The translations under genes and the position numbers were made by a program. Below are positions 16,072-24,967 of a DNA stretch of 64,000 nt, in pieces. A model generated the notes under the pieces. That model saw only the letters and a program-made list of their open reading frames with translations. It was not told where the DNA came from and made no database searches. The DNA is from Acidobacteriaceae bacterium. GTDB lineage: Bacteria > Acidobacteriota > Terriglobia > Bryobacterales > Bryobacteraceae. Each line of letters starts with the position of its first letter. The first letter of the stretch is position 1. The stretch spans positions 361,174 to 425,173 of the forward strand of contig JAFAYI010000036.1 in the NCBI GenBank assembly GCA_019240475.1. The letters are read 5' to 3'.

Positions 16072-18627
16072 CTAGTCCGATACCCACTTCAGCAGCGCGT
16101 TGCAAGGGCGCGTCAACGGGTTATCGAAATGGTTCGGGCTAATTCGCACCGAGTAACCGACGCGTCCCGTCTGCTGAACCCTGAATTCATTCGCAAACAC
16201 CACCGCAGTGCCGCGCTCCTCTACCGGAACCAGCGGCAGCGCATAGGTGCTTTGTAACTCGCCATTCACGCCGATCTGCCCGATCACCGCCTCCACCCGC
16301 ACTTCGGATTTCTTCAGCCCCGCGAGATCCACCGTCGCCCGCAGCGGCACTGCCGACCCGCTCATCACGTGGTCGCCCGGACCTTCGCCCAAATCGAGGA
16401 ACCGTATCAGATGCCAGTTCTCGTTCATGCGCGTGTCCCACACGCTTTTCTGCCGCGCGGCTTCGAAATTCTCTTTCGAAACGCTCCGCCACAACCGATG
16501 CGCCGGTCTATACAGCTCCGACATATACTCGGCTACCATGCGCCCGCAGCCGAAGCGCGGCGTGATGTACGCCATGCATTTCTTCATGCGCCGCACCCAT
16601 TCTACGGGTATATTCTCTTGCTCGGAGTGCTGGTAAAACAGCGGCACGATCTCGTTTTCGAGCGTCGAATAAATCGCGCTCGCGTGTATGTCGTCCTGGT
16701 CTTCCGAATACGGCACGCGGTCGCCGATCGCCCACCCTCCCGACATCTCATATGCTTCGTCGAACCATCCGTCCAGCACGCTGAAATTCAGAACGCCGTT
16801 CATCGACGCCTTCATCCCGCTCGTGCCGCAGGCCTCTTCGCCTCGCCGCGGATTATTCAGCCACAGGTCCACGCCCTGCACCATTTCGCGCGCTACCTGT
16901 ATCCCGTAATCTTCTACAAAGATCAACCGCTTGGAAACTTCCGCGTCGCGCGAGAGGTTCACAATTTCCCGAATCAGCGTCTTCCCCGGATGGTCCTTCG
17001 GGTGCGCCTTCCCCGCGATTACGATCTGCACTGGCATCTTCGGGTTGTTCAAGATTCGCTTCAATCGCGCCACGTCCCGGAACAGCAGCGTGGCCCGCTT
17101 ATAAGTAGCGAAGCGCCGCGCAAAGCCGATCGTGAACACATCGGGATCGAGCACCTCCTGCAGCCGCTTTACTTCGGCCGCCGACGCCTTCCGCTGAACC
17201 GCCGAATTTACGGCGCGGTCCCGCACAAACGCCACCAGTCTCCGCCGCCGCTTGCGGTGCATCTCCCAAAGCTCCTGGTTTGGAATCTCGTGCACCAGCT
17301 CCCACATCTTTGCGTCTTCCAGGCGTTCGCGCCAGTCCGGCTGCAGGTATTGATCGTAAAGCCCGGCCAGATCGCCATTGATCCAGGTCGAAGAGTGCAC
17401 GCCGTTGGTAACCGATGTAATCGGCACCTCGGGCACCGGCAGCCGCGGCCACAGATCCTGGAACATCTCCTGCGATACCGCGCGATGCAGCACGCTTACC
17501 GCATTGCGGAATGCCGAGGTCTTCAGCGCCAGCACCGCCATCGAAAACCGCTCCGACGGGTCCTGAAGATTCTTTCTCCCTAACGCCAGAAAATTATCAA
17601 ATGGAATCCGAGACTGCTCGCAATACTGCCGGAAATAGTCGTAAACCAAGCCGCAATCGAACAGATCGATTCCCGCCGGCACCGACGTGTGCGTCGTGAA
17701 TACGTTGCTCAGCCGCGTCGCCTCCAGCGCTTGATCGAACGCTAGCCCGTCTTCCTGCATCAGAATCCGCGCCCTCTCGATCGCGAGAAACGCCGAATGG
17801 CCCTCGTTCATGTGGTGCACGGTCGGCTTGATGCCGAGCTTCTTCAGCGCGCGCAACCCACCGATCCCCAGCACGATCTCCTGCCGGATGCGCTTGTGGA
17901 TATCGCCGCCGTAAAGCTGGTCCGTGATCTCGCGATGCTCCGCCGTCTTGTTGCGCGGAGTGTTGGTGTCCAGCACGTACAGCTTCACGCGCCCGATGTC
18001 GATGTGCCATACGTTGATGAACACCTCGCCCGTCGGCAGCGTCACGCTCACTTCCACTTGCTCGCCATTCTCGTCCAGGCACGGGCGCAGCGGCAGCGTA
18101 TAAAAGTCGTTCAACGGCATGCGCTCTTGCTGCCATCCATCCGGATTCAGCGACTGCTGCAAGTAGCCGCGCTGATACAGCAGCCCCACGCCCGTCAGAG
18201 CGAAATCGTGATCGCTTGCCGCTTTCATGTGGTCGCCCGAAAGCAACCCCAGCCCGCCCGAATAGATCTGCATGCAGTCGAGCAGGCCATATTCCATCGA
18301 AAAGTACGCAATGCGCGGCGTATCTTCGTCCTGTGCGCCCGCCTGCAAGTAGCTGTCGAACCGCTCGCACGCGCGCTTGTACAGAAGCAGGAAGCGCGGG
18401 TCCGACGCCGCCCGGTCCAGTTTCTCCTGCGGAATCCGGCCCAATAGCTGAATCGGATTGTGATTCAAATCCTTCCACAGCGTCGGGTCCAGTCTCCGAA
18501 ACAGCGCTCGGATCGTGTGATCCCAACTCCACAGCAGGTTGTAAGCGATTTCCGACAGGCGGCTAAGGCTAGCCGGCAGCGCGGGGCGCACCAGGAACTC
18601 TTTGAGCGGCTGAATCTGATAAGGCAT
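16072..18627 (-). CDS. glgP: Alpha-glucan (glycogen) phosphorylase
   Basis: Phosphorolysis of glycogen or maltodextrin to glucose-1-phosphate. The protein is the bacterial/archaeal short form with an N-terminal DUF3417-like region (SRLSEIAYNLLWSWDH) and then the GT35 phosphorylase fold: YFSMEYGL near residue 107, GLLSGDHMKAASD, MNEGHSAF, and the PLP-lysine region GTSGMKASMNGVLN near residue 610. Length of 851 residues fits. No other glycogen gene (glgA, glgB, glgC) is near. ATG at 18627; the 133-bp gap to the divergent ABC gene shows no strong promoter. Confidence 0.95.
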   Translation of the reverse strand: MPYQIQPLKEFLVRPALPASLSRLSEIAYNLLWSWDHTIRALFRRLDPTLWKDLNHNPIQLLGRIPQEKLDRAASDPRFLLLYKRACERFDSYLQAGAQDEDTPRIAYFSMEYGLLDCMQIYSGGLGLLSGDHMKAASDHDFALTGVGLLYQRGYLQQSLNPDGWQQERMPLNDFYTLPLRPCLDENGEQVEVSVTLPTGEVFINVWHIDIGRVKLYVLDTNTPRNKTAEHREITDQLYGGDIHKRIRQEIVLGIGGLRALKKLGIKPTVHHMNEGHSAFLAIERARILMQEDGLAFDQALEATRLSNVFTTHTSVPAGIDLFDCGLVYDYFRQYCEQSRIPFDNFLALGRKNLQDPSERFSMAVLALKTSAFRNAVSVLHRAVSQEMFQDLWPRLPVPEVPITSVTNGVHSSTWINGDLAGLYDQYLQPDWRERLEDAKMWELVHEIPNQELWEMHRKRRRRLVAFVRDRAVNSAVQRKASAAEVKRLQEVLDPDVFTIGFARRFATYKRATLLFRDVARLKRILNNPKMPVQIVIAGKAHPKDHPGKTLIREIVNLSRDAEVSKRLIFVEDYGIQVAREMVQGVDLWLNNPRRGEEACGTSGMKASMNGVLNFSVLDGWFDEAYEMSGGWAIGDRVPYSEDQDDIHASAIYSTLENEIVPLFYQHSEQENIPVEWVRRMKKCMAYITPRFGCGRMVAEYMSELYRPAHRLWRSVSKENFEAARQKSVWDTRMNENWHLIRFLDLGEGPGDHVMSGSAVPLRATVDLAGLKKSEVRVEAVIGQIGVNGELQSTYALPLVPVEERGTAVVFANEFRVQQTGRVGYSVRISPNHFDNPLTRPCNALLKWVSD

Positions 18628-18760
18628 GTAAAACTACTCGTCGATACCCAAAATGTAGTGTTTGGAACGTCTTAAATTTAGCAGAATGTTGTAGGAATGG
18701 AGTCGGGCAGCAACTCGGATAGGCTGTTCTTAGTATGACACGGTTTCCGGTGACGTCCTA

Positions 18761-19531
18761 ATGCTTTCCGAGCGGCCCGGCGCTCCTCCTCATCTCTCCT
18801 TCTGTGATGTCTCTTACCAGGTAGGGGGCCGTTCCGTCCTCGACCGCCTATCGTTCCAGGTCTGCCTCGGCGAAACGCTCGTGCTGCTCGGCCGCAGCGG
18901 CTCCGGCAAGACCACCGCGCTGCGTCTCATCAATCGGCTGCTCGAACCCACCTCCGGCAGCATCTCGATTGAAGGCCGCGATACCCGGGCCTTCGATCCC
19001 ATCGAGCTTCGCCGCGGAATCGGTTACGTCATCCAGGAATTCGGGCTACTTCCGCACTGGACTGTCGACCAGAACATCTCGCTCGTCCCTCGCCTGCTCG
19101 GCTGGCCGCCCGCGCGCCGCAAGGAAAAAGCGGTCGAGCTCCTCGCGCAAGTCGGCCTCGGCCCCGATATCGGCGCCCGACGTCCTCACGAACTCTCCGG
19201 CGGCCAGCGCCAGCGTGTCGCCGTAGCCCGAGCCCTCGCTGCCGGCGCCCGTCTGCTGCTCTTCGACGAACCCTTCGGCGCGCTCGACCCCGTCACCCGC
19301 CACGAAATGCAGCAGCAATTCCTCGCCGTCCGCGCTAACTTTCAAGTGGCTTCAGTCTTCGTGACTCACGATCTGGTCGAAGCTCTGACCATCGCGACCC
19401 GCATCGCCGTCCTCGACCGCGGCAAGCTCGAAGCGCTCGCCACTCCCGCCGAATTCTCCCATGTTCAAACCCCCACAGCCCGAGCCTTCTTGGACACGCT
19501 GCCCAAAGAGATGCTCGGACCCCGTGCTTAG
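18761..19531 (+). CDS. ABC transporter ATP-binding protein, glycine betaine/osmoprotectant (OpuCA/ProV)-like
   Basis: ATPase subunit that would energise uptake through a membrane partner. It has Walker A GRSGSGKTTAL (about residue 45), signature LSGGQRQRVAVARAL, Walker B LLLFDEPFGALDP, and the H-loop FVTHD. The region between Walker A and signature (IGYVIQEFGLLPHWTVDQNI) is typical of quaternary-amine transporters. It lacks the C-terminal CBS domains of many OpuCA proteins. No permease or binding protein is adjacent, so it is an orphan here. Its last 4 bp overlap the convergent methyltransferase. Confidence 0.9.
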   Translation: MLSERPGAPPHLSFCDVSYQVGGRSVLDRLSFQVCLGETLVLLGRSGSGKTTALRLINRLLEPTSGSISIEGRDTRAFDPIELRRGIGYVIQEFGLLPHWTVDQNISLVPRLLGWPPARRKEKAVELLAQVGLGPDIGARRPHELSGGQRQRVAVARALAAGARLLLFDEPFGALDPVTRHEMQQQFLAVRANFQVASVFVTHDLVEALTIATRIAVLDRGKLEALATPAEFSHVQTPTARAFLDTLPKEMLGPRA

Positions 19532-20241
19532 TGGTCCTCTTTTTCCCCATAGGGCGCCCAACCGGCGGTTCTTACTTTATAGATCTGGTAGTGATCCCTC
19601 CATATCTTTCCTTCCCCCTTCCGTTCTAGGAACGACGCGGAGTTAAGCAAATCCCCGCACAAAGGGAATACAAATACAATCCACACGTCGCGAGGATGTT
19701 CCATCACCGAGCCGGCGATCTTGTCTAATACGTGAGCGGTCGTCGCTTCATCGAATGGATTGTAAAGATAGTACACGGTTCGTTCGGCAGGAATCGCGAA
19801 CTCCAGAACGTCTAGAAGAAGAAGCTGAATGTGGGATCGGTTCCCGGTTCTTGAGGTGTAACGCGCGACGTTATCTTGGCCGATGGAGTGCAATTTCGGC
19901 GATATTTCCACCCCGATGACGCGCTTGAACCCATGCTCGGCTGCCAGAATCAGCGCCCGTCCCTTGCCCGCCCCCAAGTCGATGAACGTGAACTCATCGG
20001 GTGCGACGGGCAATCGAGCGAGAATATGTGAGAATACCCGCGTCTTCGACGCCTCGTAGCGGGTTACCCGATCTTGAACCGGCTTCGGGATGTCGAGCTG
20101 TGCTCTTTCCACTCGCCCCCGAGTTTGCAACCCATATCGCAGATCGAAGCTGCGATGACTAAGCTCCATATAGAAACGATAGGGTGCAAGTCGCCGCTGT
20201 GCCTGCTTCAACTTCTCGACCGCGCTATCAAACCATCGCAC
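19528..20241 (-). CDS. Class I SAM-dependent methyltransferase
   Basis: 237 residues with an N-terminal helical part and a Rossmann methyltransferase core: motif I FIDLGAGKGRALILA near residue 88, then VIGVEISPKL and VYYLYNPFDEA. It begins 7 bp after the glycosyltransferase stop and so is the last gene of the GT2-radical SAM-GT4-MT operon (23727 to 19528). It may methylate a sugar hydroxyl or carboxyl in that pathway; this is inference from position. Confidence 0.85.
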   Translation of the reverse strand: MRWFDSAVEKLKQAQRRLAPYRFYMELSHRSFDLRYGLQTRGRVERAQLDIPKPVQDRVTRYEASKTRVFSHILARLPVAPDEFTFIDLGAGKGRALILAAEHGFKRVIGVEISPKLHSIGQDNVARYTSRTGNRSHIQLLLLDVLEFAIPAERTVYYLYNPFDEATTAHVLDKIAGSVMEHPRDVWIVFVFPLCGDLLNSASFLERKGEGKIWRDHYQIYKVRTAGWAPYGEKEDH

Positions 20242-20248
20242 GCTAAAC

Positions 20249-21793
20249 TTACACTCCGGCGTCGTGGATGAAAGCCGGCGTTCGCTCTAAGAGAGTAGAA
20301 GTTATACGCCGGGCGTCTTCCTGTTTCCCCGCGAGCAGCGCAGCTTTTGCACAGTACCATGCAGCGCGATAGTGCCTGAAACCGAGTTCGATCGATTGCG
20401 ACAGCTCCACATAGGCGCGCAGGAAGTTTCCCTGCTCTAAGTAGATCAGGCCGGCCCAGAACCGCAGCACAGGATCTGCGGGATAGTAGTTTAGATAAGG
20501 AACAACGCCGCCTTCGAGAACGTGGGATGAGACGCGCGAAACCTTGCGATCCGCGCCGAGAAGGGCGCATAGCTCCTCGGATCGGATGGAACGCTCGAAA
20601 AAGTCGCGATCTCTTCCCAAATACGGAAGGAGCGCCGCGGCCCCAGGCGGGAATTGTCCATCCGCCCCGAAAGCGTGCGTGTCCTGCCAGCTTCGCAGGC
20701 GTTTGGGTTTCTGAAGCAACTCTTCATAGATCGCATTTACACGCGCTGCCCAATTGTGGGCCCCGAAGATCTGGCGAGCATAGCTTTGGGCATTCCGGCC
20801 CAGCCGTTGTCTCTCTTCCGGAGAATGAAAAAGATGCTCGATCGCATCCCGGTATTCCTGCGCCGATCGAACCACAAGTCCGGTGTACTCAGGCACGACT
20901 AGATCGCGAATGCCCCCGTACGGAAATACGACGGGAGGAACCCCGGCGAACATAACTTCCTGAAGATTTAGCTCGCCAGTCGCGTAGGTATCTTCGCAAA
21001 CAGGGTAGCCGTATACGTCAAAGCTCTCGATCTCAGCCCGAATATCCTCCACGAAGCCTCTAAAGGCGAAGCGGTCCGCCGCGCTCCATGTCTCCGTCTC
21101 GGCCTTCAACTCCGGTAAGTTGCCGTCGCCGCACACCACAAACTCGATATCCGGTACACGGATGCAGGCGCTCATTGCAATGTAATCGGGATGCAGTTTC
21201 TTCCGCTCCAACAGGCCGATGTAGCCCACAACGAATTTGCCCGTCTCTCGGTGCGAGAAGCCGTCTAAACGCTCGAAGTCGGCGGCATCGTAAATCATCG
21301 CTGTCTTCTGCGCCCGCAGCTCCGGCGGAAGCGCTTGGATCGCGTCCGCTTCATAGCAGTATGGGCAGGAAGCGACAACGAAGTCGCTGAATTCGACGAG
21401 CGCCGGCGGGATCGCTTGAGGCGCGCTGTGCCCAGCCACGTGGATCCATGTAAGCAATCGCGCCGCCGGTATGCCCGCTCGAAGAAATGCATCCAGCTCC
21501 GGCATATTCCACCAGTCGAGTTGCACGATGTCGTATCTGGGGATCAGCGCCATAAGCTCGTCGCGAGTCGTGATCACGAGCGGGGTGACGCCCTGCCGGC
21601 GCGCATGCTCCATCGCCGCCGTTTCGGGTCTTAAGACGAACGCCATGTCGTGACGGAATTTACCCAGAGCCGACGAGTACTTCGCGGCTGCCAGAGGAGC
21701 CCTTACGCCGCCTCCCAGCGTTTCCGACCAAACCAGGTGGAGTATGGTTCTGCAGCCGTCAGGGTGCGAGCTGCTTGATGTGGTTGAGTGCAT
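20249..21793 (-). CDS. Glycosyltransferase (GT4-like) with C-terminal TPR-like region
   Basis: GT-B fold enzyme that transfers a sugar from a nucleotide donor. The N-terminal acceptor domain opens TILHLVWSETLGGGVRAPL; the donor domain contains VGYIGLLERKKLHPDY, FVVCGDGNLPEL and the E-x7-E-like EVMFAGVPPVVFPYGGIRDLV. Residues beyond about 430 (LRFWAGLIYLEQGNFLRAYVELS, HYRAAWYCAKAALLAGK) look like TPR helices, possibly for protein contact. I start it at the ATG at 21793, overlapping the radical SAM gene by 35 bp; an ATG at 21835 would lengthen that overlap. Confidence 0.85.
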   Translation of the reverse strand: MHSTTSSSSHPDGCRTILHLVWSETLGGGVRAPLAAAKYSSALGKFRHDMAFVLRPETAAMEHARRQGVTPLVITTRDELMALIPRYDIVQLDWWNMPELDAFLRAGIPAARLLTWIHVAGHSAPQAIPPALVEFSDFVVASCPYCYEADAIQALPPELRAQKTAMIYDAADFERLDGFSHRETGKFVVGYIGLLERKKLHPDYIAMSACIRVPDIEFVVCGDGNLPELKAETETWSAADRFAFRGFVEDIRAEIESFDVYGYPVCEDTYATGELNLQEVMFAGVPPVVFPYGGIRDLVVPEYTGLVVRSAQEYRDAIEHLFHSPEERQRLGRNAQSYARQIFGAHNWAARVNAIYEELLQKPKRLRSWQDTHAFGADGQFPPGAAALLPYLGRDRDFFERSIRSEELCALLGADRKVSRVSSHVLEGGVVPYLNYYPADPVLRFWAGLIYLEQGNFLRAYVELSQSIELGFRHYRAAWYCAKAALLAGKQEDARRITSTLLERTPAFIHDAGV

Positions 21794-22847
21794 CCGGGTC
21801 GAAGAGGTGTTCGAAGTCGACATAGCGGTGGCCATAGCACCAACTACACTCTTCGAAATGCGCCGCGCGAGGATCTCGGCGCGCTAGGTGCTCCCGCCGC
21901 AATTCCACCCACTCCGCGCCGTTCCAGATCTCTTCAAAACTGTTCTCGCCGAGATTCCCTACGTGATAGAAGCTCGACTTAGGTCCAATTAAGTGGTCGC
22001 AAAAGCCGACGCAACCGTCGTAGGCAACCGTCGCATAAGCCCACGGATGAATGCACGCCGGCCCCCCGCTCGGGTTCTCTGGCATGGAGCCGAGACGGCT
22101 TCCAACCACCAGCCGCACTCCGCGGGCCTTCGCGAGGCTTGCCGCCGTCGATAGCATCTCATCAACCTGTTTCGGCGATGGTTGGAGGGACAGGAATGTG
22201 TCATCTTGTCCGGTTACCGTGAACATACGGATTTCGCGAACTCCCTTTTCCGCCGCGAATTCTATTAAGCGATGCAATCCGCTAAGGGCCGGGCGCTGCA
22301 CGGTGGTCGTGAAGTAAACTTGCGCCCCGTCGTCGCTATCGCGGCGCCCTGCCATAAGGCGGTCCAGATTGCGCGACACCTGCGCGAGACTTGCGCCACC
22401 CCTTAATAGCGCGAACAACTCCGGGTCCGACGTGTCCATCGAAACCGCCACGTAACACTTGTATTCGACTAGCGCGTCCAGCACTCTATCGCGTCGAAAC
22501 GCTAAGTTGGTGACGAAGCGTATTCTCGCTCCCGACCGCGATACGGCCTGGATGCGATCGACGATATCGGGCAGTATCAGGCTTTCTCCCCAGCCCCGAA
22601 GATCCACCATCTCGGCGGTTGCGAAGAGTTGGCTCGCCTTTTCGAACAGCCCATCGTCCATCAGGCGTTCCTTGGAATGGATGTAGTCCGCACGGCACAT
22701 CGGACACTTCAGGTTGCATCCCTGCGTTAGTTCCACCAGAACATAGCGCGGCCGGCTGCGGAGGCATATCTCGCCGCGTTGATATTCTTCGAGGTTCAGC
22801 GCTCGGTTCAGTTCCCGCGTTAATTGCGGTTCACCGCCATTTAGCAT
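21759..22847 (-). CDS. Radical SAM protein with SPASM-like C-terminus
   Basis: The N-terminal half is a radical SAM barrel with the [4Fe-4S] cluster motif CNLKCPMC (Cys44, Cys48, Cys51 from this start). The C-terminal part carries more cysteines (CIHPWAYATVAYDGCVGFC, then CSWC) arranged as a SPASM auxiliary-cluster domain. Such enzymes modify ribosomal peptides, sugars or proteins. An ORF extends 46 codons upstream, but GGAGG (22856-22860) lies 8 nt before the ATG at 22847, so I take that start. It overlaps the GT2 gene by 17 bp and GT4 by at least 35 bp: a tightly coupled operon. Confidence 0.88.
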   Translation of the reverse strand: MLNGGEPQLTRELNRALNLEEYQRGEICLRSRPRYVLVELTQGCNLKCPMCRADYIHSKERLMDDGLFEKASQLFATAEMVDLRGWGESLILPDIVDRIQAVSRSGARIRFVTNLAFRRDRVLDALVEYKCYVAVSMDTSDPELFALLRGGASLAQVSRNLDRLMAGRRDSDDGAQVYFTTTVQRPALSGLHRLIEFAAEKGVREIRMFTVTGQDDTFLSLQPSPKQVDEMLSTAASLAKARGVRLVVGSRLGSMPENPSGGPACIHPWAYATVAYDGCVGFCDHLIGPKSSFYHVGNLGENSFEEIWNGAEWVELRREHLARRDPRAAHFEECSWCYGHRYVDFEHLFDPDALNHIKQLAP

Positions 22848-23727
22848 TCGAAAAGCCTCCAAGTCGATAAAGCAAGCTGGGAGAATCCGAGCAAGCTGCG
22901 CCAATCGACAACGACCGAAGGTCGCGTAATAGTTTGTCGTCCTCGCCGCCATGCAGTTCATCGGGTCCGCCAGCCCCGCTCTCATCGAATTGAATCATTG
23001 AGAATAAACTGGAGTCGAACAACCACTCACCCATGTCCACCATGCCGTAATCCGTATCGCCGACGACTAAGCTTGTTCTGTCGCGAACCACGGGACCACC
23101 GCTGTCCATCACGCCATGCCGGCAATAGAGATCGAAAAGGCGATCCGATTCGGCGCCGGGCGGAAGCCAGAGATACCGGTCTGGAGTCACTGGATTACCT
23201 GTTTGATCGATTAACCGTCTCCAACTGTGAACCGCGAGTAACTGGGTTCGCCTGATAAGGCGCATCAGCGTCGATACATGATCCCGTTCCCAAAGATTAT
23301 CGTCGTCGAGGAAACAAACGAAGCGCGTTCGCACCAGCCGGCAGGCGATGTTTCGCAGCCTTGCGATTCGCCGATAAGGATCTAGGCAATCGCGTAAACG
23401 CCCGCTTCGCACCGTGTATGTCTCGATGACCGTATTTGCGTGGACGCCGGCATCCACCGGTAACCCGGCAAGTTCATCCGCCAGGATAAGAAGAAAAAGA
23501 GGACCCGCGTAATCTTGATTCAACACGCTTTCGATAGCGTGCCGCAACTCGGGCCGGCCCTTGGTCACGATGACAATTGTCAATTCGCAATCCATATGCC
23601 GGAACTTCGGATTGCCGTTTTGCCTCTCGCCGAGCATCTGAATTGTATCGCCAGGATCGAGTGGCAACCGGCCCGCGCCGACCGCCTGGCAATCGAGACG
23701 TTCTCGAATCAGGTCCGCTTCTGGCAT
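22831..23727 (-). CDS. GT-A fold glycosyltransferase, family 2-like
   Basis: The core starts near residue 45 with ELTIVIVTKGRPELRHAIESV, and the metal-binding DxD region is FLDDDNLWERDHV. The acceptor side includes VMDSGGPVV and HGGEDDKLLRDL. The first 44 residues precede the usual GT2 start, and an internal ATG at 23595 would remove them. However, a long match to the anti-Shine-Dalgarno (GAGGTGAT, 23728-23735) immediately precedes the ATG at 23727, so I keep the longer form. First certain gene of the minus-strand glycan operon; donor sugar unknown. Confidence 0.82.
   Translation of the reverse strand: MPEADLIRERLDCQAVGAGRLPLDPGDTIQMLGERQNGNPKFRHMDCELTIVIVTKGRPELRHAIESVLNQDYAGPLFLLILADELAGLPVDAGVHANTVIETYTVRSGRLRDCLDPYRRIARLRNIACRLVRTRFVCFLDDDNLWERDHVSTLMRLIRRTQLLAVHSWRRLIDQTGNPVTPDRYLWLPPGAESDRLFDLYCRHGVMDSGGPVVRDRTSLVVGDTDYGMVDMGEWLFDSSLFSMIQFDESGAGGPDELHGGEDDKLLRDLRSLSIGAACSDSPSLLYRLGGFSNAKWR
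22856..22860 (-). promoter_or_regulatory. Strong RBS that fixes the radical SAM start
   Basis: Minus-strand GGAGG sits 8 nt upstream of ATG at 22847, inside the end of the GT2 gene. The longer open frame upstream has no such site. Confidence 0.75.
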
Positions 23728-23735
23728 ATCACCTC
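23728..23735 (-). promoter_or_regulatory. Extended Shine-Dalgarno of the GT2 gene
   Basis: GAGGTGAT on the minus strand runs straight into ATG at 23727 and matches the full 16S 3' end complement. The stop codon of a 69-codon ORF (23737-23946) abuts it, giving textbook operon spacing. Confidence 0.7.
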
Positions 23736-23736
23736 T

Positions 23737-23946
23737 TTAACCCCAATTGCCGCTCTGTGCGAATGCAATATCCGGTTGCTGGGGTAAAGAATTCGTGAGG
23801 CCCGGTTTGCGCCGCGATCTCGCCTGCATGACCTCGCTTGCATGAGGATGCGTTCCTGGTTGAACCCAGTGATCGGCCTCGTTCCAGAACACATGCAAAG
23901 ATTTGCCCGCGGGAAATGGAGCTAAACAGCCCTCATAACCTATCAT
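23737..23946 (-). CDS. Possible small protein or peptide precursor upstream of the GT2-radical SAM operon
   Basis: A 69-codon frame in the 231-bp divergent gap. It reads MIGYEGCLAPFPAGKSLHVF, continues through a Trp/His-containing middle (FWNEADHWVQPG) and a basic patch (ARSRRKPG), and ends AQSGNWG. Its stop is followed at once by the Shine-Dalgarno of the GT2 gene. A GGGAGG precedes its ATG by only 2 nt, closer than normal. Codon third positions are only about half G or C, which does not prove coding. No family recognised. A peptide substrate for the radical SAM enzyme is a speculation from position. Confidence 0.3.
   Translation of the reverse strand: MIGYEGCLAPFPAGKSLHVFWNEADHWVQPGTHPHASEVMQARSRRKPGLTNSLPQQPDIAFAQSGNWG
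23740..23785 (-). other. Imperfect stem-loop just upstream of the GT2 Shine-Dalgarno
   Basis: Arms ACCCCA (23740-23745) and TGGGGT (23780-23785) pair perfectly, with a further 3-bp CCG/CGG stem inside. It could affect translation of the GT2 operon, or lie within the C-terminal codons of the small upstream ORF. Confidence 0.35.
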
Positions 23947-24057
23947 GACCTCCCAGGGATGTCAATCGAATTACACGAATTTGCATCGATTTACACCAAA
24001 TTACCGTCTAATGCATGTGAAGTCCCTTACCGAATAGCGAATCGAAACCTCGCGGTC

Positions 24058-24063
24058 TATAAT
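24058..24063 (+). promoter_or_regulatory. TATAAT -10-like box before the GT8 gene
   Basis: Perfect TATAAT ends exactly 6 nt before ATG at 24070, so the predicted transcript would begin at the ATG. No -35 consensus stands out. It argues for ATG 24070 rather than ATG 23959. Confidence 0.4.
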
Positions 24064-24069
24064 CCGCAT

Positions 24070-24963
24070 ATGTTCTCGAACCCTGGTCCCGAGACGGCAG
24101 GGGCCCTCGATTCGCCGGTTAACATCGTGTTTGCGACGGACCAGGATCAGCTAATCGGATTGCTTGCGGCTATCGTCTCGATTCACCGGAACAGTCGCCG
24201 CCATCGCCAGCATCGTTTCTATGTCGTAACTGATGCGGAGAGCTATTTAGGTTTGCAGGAAGCACTGGACAAATTTGTCCGGCCATTGGGCATCCACGTA
24301 ACGCTTGTGGAATTTAGACCCTCCGAGTTCCTTCTGAACCACATGCGGATAAATCACGGTCCCCGGATAGAGCGCGTAAGTAATTTTTCCAGATTCTATC
24401 TTGCGGAAACGCTTCCGGAGATAGACAAGATCATTTACCTGGACTCGGACCTGATAGTGACAGGCGATATCGAAGATCTCTGGAACCTCGCCAGGCTCGA
24501 TCGGCAAATCATCGCCTGCGTTCCGGCCGGTCCTCACTCCTATGATCGTATCGGCAGTTTCTACCGCGGCCACCCCGCGCTCGCGCACCTCGACGAACAT
24601 GAAGAATTCTTCAATGCCGGCGTGTATGTTACTAAGCTGCGCGAATGGGAGCGCTGGAACGTGCTCGCCGAAATCGAGCGCTGGATGCAACTTCACCGCC
24701 AGGAATCCACAGGCCTGTTCGACCTCGGCACCCAGCCGCTGCTCAATCTCGTCTTCTACCGCGCCTACGAACATCTTGGACGGGAATGGAATGTGATCGG
24801 CCTGGGAGATAAAGAGCCGCACGAACTGGATAGAGACTTACTGCAGCGCGCCAAGTTGCTGCACTGGAAGGGTCCCTGCAAGCCCTGGCGCGCGGATGGA
24901 CGGTTCAAGGAGTTATGGCAGCCCTACAACGTAGTCGGCGAACTCGCATCGCAGTTTGCTTAG
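24070..24963 (+). CDS. Glycosyltransferase family 8
   Basis: Retaining GT-A enzyme (LgtC/glycogenin type). It opens VNIVFATDQDQLIGLLAAIVS, the DxD metal site is IIYLDSDLIVTGD, the acceptor-side FNAGVYV follows, and the late KLLHWKG contains the conserved HxxGxxKPW-type motif (HWKGPCKPW). These are all strong GT8 markers. Donor is usually UDP-galactose or UDP-glucose. An ATG at 23959 would add 37 residues unlike the family N-terminus. First gene of the plus-strand glycan operon; the next gene begins 4 bp after its stop. Confidence 0.92.
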   Translation: MFSNPGPETAGALDSPVNIVFATDQDQLIGLLAAIVSIHRNSRRHRQHRFYVVTDAESYLGLQEALDKFVRPLGIHVTLVEFRPSEFLLNHMRINHGPRIERVSNFSRFYLAETLPEIDKIIYLDSDLIVTGDIEDLWNLARLDRQIIACVPAGPHSYDRIGSFYRGHPALAHLDEHEEFFNAGVYVTKLREWERWNVLAEIERWMQLHRQESTGLFDLGTQPLLNLVFYRAYEHLGREWNVIGLGDKEPHELDRDLLQRAKLLHWKGPCKPWRADGRFKELWQPYNVVGELASQFA

Positions 24964-24967
24964 AGCA

